Assembly (NCBI GenBank): GCA_016284485.1
Contig: JAEEOX010000121.1
Location: forward strand, 1 to 8,270
Direction of reading: 5' to 3'
DNA: 8,270 nt
Source of the DNA: Bacillota bacterium
GTDB taxonomy: Bacteria > Bacillota > Clostridia > Peptostreptococcales > Anaerovoracaceae
Made by a program: the position numbers and the translations under genes. The notes beneath the pieces were generated by a model. The model did no database searches and was not told the DNA's origin. It saw only the letters and a program-made list of their open reading frames with translations. The stretch's first letter is position 1. Each line of letters opens with the position of its first letter. Below are positions 6,219 to 8,270 of this stretch, in pieces.

Positions 6219-7592
6219 ATGTTTAAGAAATTTACCGACGGATGCGTATCCCTGGTAAACAGGTTCCTTCCGGATCCGTACATCTTCTGCATCGTCCTGA
6301 CCATCATCGTATTCATCGGAGCCATCCCCGCAACGGGAGCTTCTCCGCTGGATATCATCATCAAGGGTTGGGCAGGCGGTGTCTGGGCACTTCTCGGATT
6401 CTCCATGCAGATGGTGCTCGTACTGGTGCTGGGCGATGCTTTTGCTAACGCTCCCGCCATCAAGAAAGTCATCAGAGTCATCGCCAAAGCGGCTTCTTCT
6501 TCTCCCAAGAAGGCCATCTTCATGACCGCTTTCATCTCCACCATCGCTTGCTGGATCAACTGGGGATTCGGTCTGGTAGTAGGCGCCATCCTGGCCAAGG
6601 AGATCGCTCGTCAGTGTCAGGGAGTCGACTACAGACTGCTCATCGCTTCCGCTTATTCCGGATTCGTAGTATGGCACGCCGGCTTCTCCGGCTCCATTCC
6701 TCTGGCAGTGGCTACAGCCACAACAGACGCAGGACAGTGGACAGTCGGAACATACACAGCTGACACCATTCCCATCACACAGACCATCTTCTCATGGTGG
6801 AACATCCTCATGTGCGTACTGATCCTCGTGGTCATGCCCGCCGTCCTTGCCAAGATCCATCCGGCACCCAATGAGGTCCACCTGGTTGACCCCCGTCTCC
6901 TTGAAGAGCACGATTATGCCGTTGCCAGACCCGAGACTCCCGCAGAAAAGATGGAGCAGAGCGCTATCCTCTCCTACATCATCGTGATCGCTGGAATCAT
7001 CTACATGGTATGGTTCTTCATCAACAAGGGAATCAACATCGACCTCAACACGGTAAACTTCATATTCCTGATCCTGGGCATCCTGTTCCACAAGACGCCC
7101 ATCGCATACGTCAAAGCCATCGAGAACGCCTGCAAGGGCGCTGCCGGCATCATCCTTCAGTTCCCCTTCTATGCGGGAATCATGGGAATCATGACCTTCA
7201 AGCTTGCTGAAGGCGGCACCGGCGAATCCCTGGCCATCGTGATCTCCGACTTCTTCGTCCAGATCTCCACGGTCAAGACATATCCGCTGTTCTCCTTCCT
7301 GGCATCCGGATTCCTTAACTTCTTCATCCCCTCCGGCGGAGGACAGTGGACAGTTCAGGGCTCCATCATGATGCCCGCAGGCGACGCCATCGGAACCAAC
7401 CCCGCAGTGACAGCAATGTCAGTTGCATGGGGAGACTCCTGGACCAACATGATCCAGCCGTTCTGGGCACTTCCCGCTCTGGGAATCGCAGGCCTCAGCG
7501 CAAGAGACATCATGGGATACTGCGTGATCTCCCTGATCATCTCCGGAGTCATAGTCGGCGGCCTCTTCCTGGTCCTCGGCTTCATCCTGTAA
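6219..7592 (+). CDS. atoE: Short-chain fatty acid transporter, AtoE family
   Basis: Integral membrane transporter of 457 residues; the family (E. coli AtoE, about 440) is linked to uptake or exchange of short-chain fatty acids such as acetoacetate and butyrate. It matches AtoE along its length: N-terminal VNRFLPDPYIFCIVLT (13-28), ACWINWGFGLVVGA (110-123), FSGSIPL (156-162), HKTPIAYVKAI (291-301), QFPFYAGIMGI (314-324), FFIPSGGGQW (368-377), WTNMIQPFWALPALGIAGL (408-426) and ARDIMGY (428-434). Roughly eleven to thirteen membrane segments are visible, with a hydrophilic loop at about 212-248. The ATG at 6219 is preceded by GGTGAT, which can pair with the 16S tail beyond the usual GGAGG core; the site is weaker and closer than those of the leftward genes. 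It stands alone, divergent from xpt, with its own terminator. No ato CoA-transferase genes are present, so direction and substrate are inferred from family. Confidence 0.94.
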   Translation: MFKKFTDGCVSLVNRFLPDPYIFCIVLTIIVFIGAIPATGASPLDIIIKGWAGGVWALLGFSMQMVLVLVLGDAFANAPAIKKVIRVIAKAASSSPKKAIFMTAFISTIACWINWGFGLVVGAILAKEIARQCQGVDYRLLIASAYSGFVVWHAGFSGSIPLAVATATTDAGQWTVGTYTADTIPITQTIFSWWNILMCVLILVVMPAVLAKIHPAPNEVHLVDPRLLEEHDYAVARPETPAEKMEQSAILSYIIVIAGIIYMVWFFINKGINIDLNTVNFIFLILGILFHKTPIAYVKAIENACKGAAGIILQFPFYAGIMGIMTFKLAEGGTGESLAIVISDFFVQISTVKTYPLFSFLASGFLNFFIPSGGGQWTVQGSIMMPAGDAIGTNPAVTAMSVAWGDSWTNMIQPFWALPALGIAGLSARDIMGYCVISLIISGVIVGGLFLVLGFIL

Positions 7593-7617
7593 GACTAGAG
7601 CAAAACATACAATGAAC

Positions 7618-7640
7618 AAACCCCGCGCAAGCGGGGTTTT
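7618..7640 (+). terminator. Intrinsic terminator after atoE
   Basis: CCCCGC-GCAA-GCGGGG is a perfect 6-bp GC stem (7621-7626, 7631-7636) with a GNRA-type loop, extended by AAA/TTT pairs to nine, followed by TTTTCGTTT. It starts 25 bases after the stop codon. Confidence 0.93.
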
Positions 7641-7645
7641 CGTTT

Positions 7646-7867
7646 GGGAGAGACCCTTACGTTGGAACGGTTTGCACGGTGCGCTGCGGGACTTCCATTG
7701 GCGGTGCATTTTTAGGGCCCCAATGGAAACGTTTCAGCAAAAAAACCGCCGCCGGGAGAAGATCACAGCAAGTTCCTTCCATTGCCGGCGTTTTTTTCGC
7801 GTCCCAATGGAAACGTCAGCTCAAAAAAAGCGTCCCCAATGGAAGCCTCATTCACGACTGACCCTGT
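7646..7867. other. Intergenic stretch without a convincing gene
   Basis: A plus-strand frame from 7612 to 8040 runs through here, but it starts inside the atoE terminator, has no ribosome binding site, and its repeated peptide pieces merely mirror DNA repeats. No better frame is seen on the minus strand. The content is the TTCCATTGG repeat cluster plus A- and T-runs, listed separately. Confidence 0.7.
7693..7844. repeat. Cluster of TTCCATTGG/CCAATGGAA motifs in both orientations
   Basis: TTCCATTGG occurs at 7693-7701 and, lacking its last base, at 7777-7784. The complement CCAATGGAA occurs at 7720-7728, 7804-7812 and 7836-7844. In the first two pairs the distance from forward to reverse copy is exactly 27 bases, and the pairs are 84 bases apart, so a unit of forward motif, CGG, T-run, CCCAATGGAAACGT, CAGC and A-run is duplicated in tandem. 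The fifth motif, preceded by an A-run, looks like an inverted partial copy. Each pair can form a 8-9 bp hairpin. Function unknown. Confidence 0.8.
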
Positions 7868-8079
7868 CGCAGGTTCTTAGCGATCGGCAAGCAGCAAAAG
7901 AGACGAATGCCGCAGGCATTTCAGACATAAAAATACCGGCCGTGGAGACAAGTGTAATTTGTCGGTGCGGCCGGTATTTTGGTGTCTGTAAAGTACGAAG
8001 TACTTCGAATCTTTTGCTCAGTAACGCAGCGGTCGCCTAAAACCTGAGCTCTGACTGAGCGAGAGCGGCCCGCCGAGGC
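7868..8079. repeat. Self-complementary repeat module, copy 1 (large)
   Basis: The left arm 7870-7886 pairs with 8030-8046 at 13 of 17 positions plus one wobble. Inside, AGCAAAAGA (7893-7901) pairs perfectly with TCTTTTGCT (8010-8018). Within that lie three hairpins: AATGCC-GCA-GGCATT (7906-7920), the long 7922-7988 hairpin, and the 12-bp palindrome CGAAGTACTTCG (7996-8007). The right side ends in a 27-bp sequence (8053-8079) repeated exactly in copy 2. The nested layout suggests either a structured RNA or a small non-autonomous mobile element. No coding sequence is seen. Confidence 0.6.
7922..7988. repeat. Long hairpin with perfect 13-bp stem
   Basis: AAAATACCGGCCG (7930-7942) pairs perfectly with 7968-7980. 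It is extended outside by CAGACA/TGTCTG (7922-7927 and 7983-7988) across a 2x2 mismatch, and inside by GACAA/TTGTC (7947-7951 and 7959-7963). With A-runs on the left and T-runs on the right of a GC-rich stem it would work as a terminator in either direction, but no gene end is adjacent, so it may instead be part of the surrounding module. Confidence 0.75.
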
Positions 8080-8130
8080 TTCCTCCGACCCATCACCGGA
8101 GAACTGCCTGTCGGCGGCGGGTTTCCGCAG
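8080..8130. other. Spacer between the two repeat modules
   Basis: The 11-mer CCGGAGAACTG (8096-8106) here is the exact complement of 8222-8232 at the end of the right-edge gene, and GCCTGTCGG (8106-8114) pairs at eight of nine positions with 8146-8154. GC-rich, no frame resembling a gene. Confidence 0.5.
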
Positions 8131-8217
8131 CGCCGGTTCTTGCGACCGACAAGCCATGGGCGCAGGCGGAGCCTAGAACCGCTGCGCGAGGACTGAGCGA
8201 GAGCGGCCCGCCGAGGC
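8131..8217. repeat. Self-complementary repeat module, copy 2 (short)
   Basis: The left arm 8131-8154 matches the left arm of copy 1 (7868-7892) in 21 of 25 aligned positions. The right side GCCTAGAACC (8171-8180) matches GCCTAAAACC (8035-8044), and the last 27 bases (8191-8217) are identical to 8053-8079. Its arms pair with each other: 8127-8140 with 8175-8185, with a 3-base bulge. It lacks the 130-base hairpin-bearing centre of copy 1, so the centre is variable or was inserted. Confidence 0.65.
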
Positions 8218-8220
8218 AGG

Positions 8221-8270
8221 TCAGTTCTCCGGCTCCTCGCACAGCTTCATCGCTTCCAGAGTCTCTTTCA
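8221..8270 (-). CDS. 3' end of an unidentified gene, cut by window edge
   Basis: Reading leftwards from the edge there is an open frame of 15 codons, KETLEAMKLCEEPEN, ending in TGA at 8221-8223. Its amino-acid composition looks like an ordinary helical protein tail and, unlike the neighbouring DNA, it is not built from repeats, but the piece is too short to identify. The stop codon and last codons overlap one arm of the CCGGAGAACTG inverted repeat. Confidence 0.4.
   Translation of the reverse strand, partial: KETLEAMKLCEEPEN

Noticed and set aside
5825..6598. Minus-strand frame of 257 codons across the intergenic region
   Set aside because: It runs antisense through the start of atoE and overlaps xpt out of phase; the sequence is low complexity and has no family resemblance.
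7612..8040. Plus-strand frame of 142 codons with repeated FHWRCIF/FHCRRFF and APMET/VPMET pieces
   Set aside because: It begins inside the atoE terminator, has no ribosome binding site, and its internal repeats are the translated DNA repeat unit.
7693..8217. CRISPR array
   Set aside because: Repeats occur in both orientations, are unevenly spaced and only two to five in number, with no cas genes.
7922..8217. tRNA or rRNA gene in the structured region
   Set aside because: No GTTCRANNC arm, no cloverleaf and no recognisable rRNA segments.

Overview
The window reads as part of a GC-rich Firmicutes-like (probably Clostridia) chromosome. The reasons are a typical Gram-positive lipoprotein signal peptide, strong AAGGAGG-type ribosome binding sites before most genes, SigA-like promoters, and proteins that resemble the Bacillus NupNOPQ transporter and Bacillus Xpt. 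I cannot name the species. Five complete genes, one gene cut at the left edge and a 15-codon gene tail at the right edge are supported.

Positions 1-5870 read leftwards on the minus strand. First in transcription order is xpt (xanthine phosphoribosyltransferase), with its own promoter and a strong intrinsic terminator. Then comes a BMP-family nucleoside-type ABC importer: a surface lipoprotein binding protein (3874-5106) with its own TATAAT promoter, a terminator-like attenuator hairpin, a double-domain ATPase (2092-3807), and two permeases (963-2099 and 1-966). The ATPase and both permeases overlap by 8 and 4 bases, with each Shine-Dalgarno inside the end of the gene before it. The natural reading is purine capture: the importer brings in a nucleoside or base, and Xpt converts xanthine to XMP with PRPP. 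The substrate is inferred from family and neighbourhood only.

Positions 5871-6218 are a 348-base divergent intergenic region. It holds the xpt promoter with a leader of only about 27 bases (no room for a guanine riboswitch), a small hairpin, a perfect 16-bp palindrome, a second palindrome and candidate promoters for the rightward gene. Positions 6219-7592 (plus strand) encode an AtoE-family short-chain fatty acid transporter, closed by an intrinsic terminator.

Positions 7646-8220 hold no convincing gene but are dense in repeats. There is a cluster of five TTCCATTGG/CCAATGGAA motifs, a long hairpin with a perfect 13-bp stem, and two tandem copies of a self-complementary module that each end in the same perfect 27-bp sequence. 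The last 50 bases look like the 3' end of a minus-strand gene. The genes belong to known families; the repeat region and the operator-like palindromes are the least explained parts.
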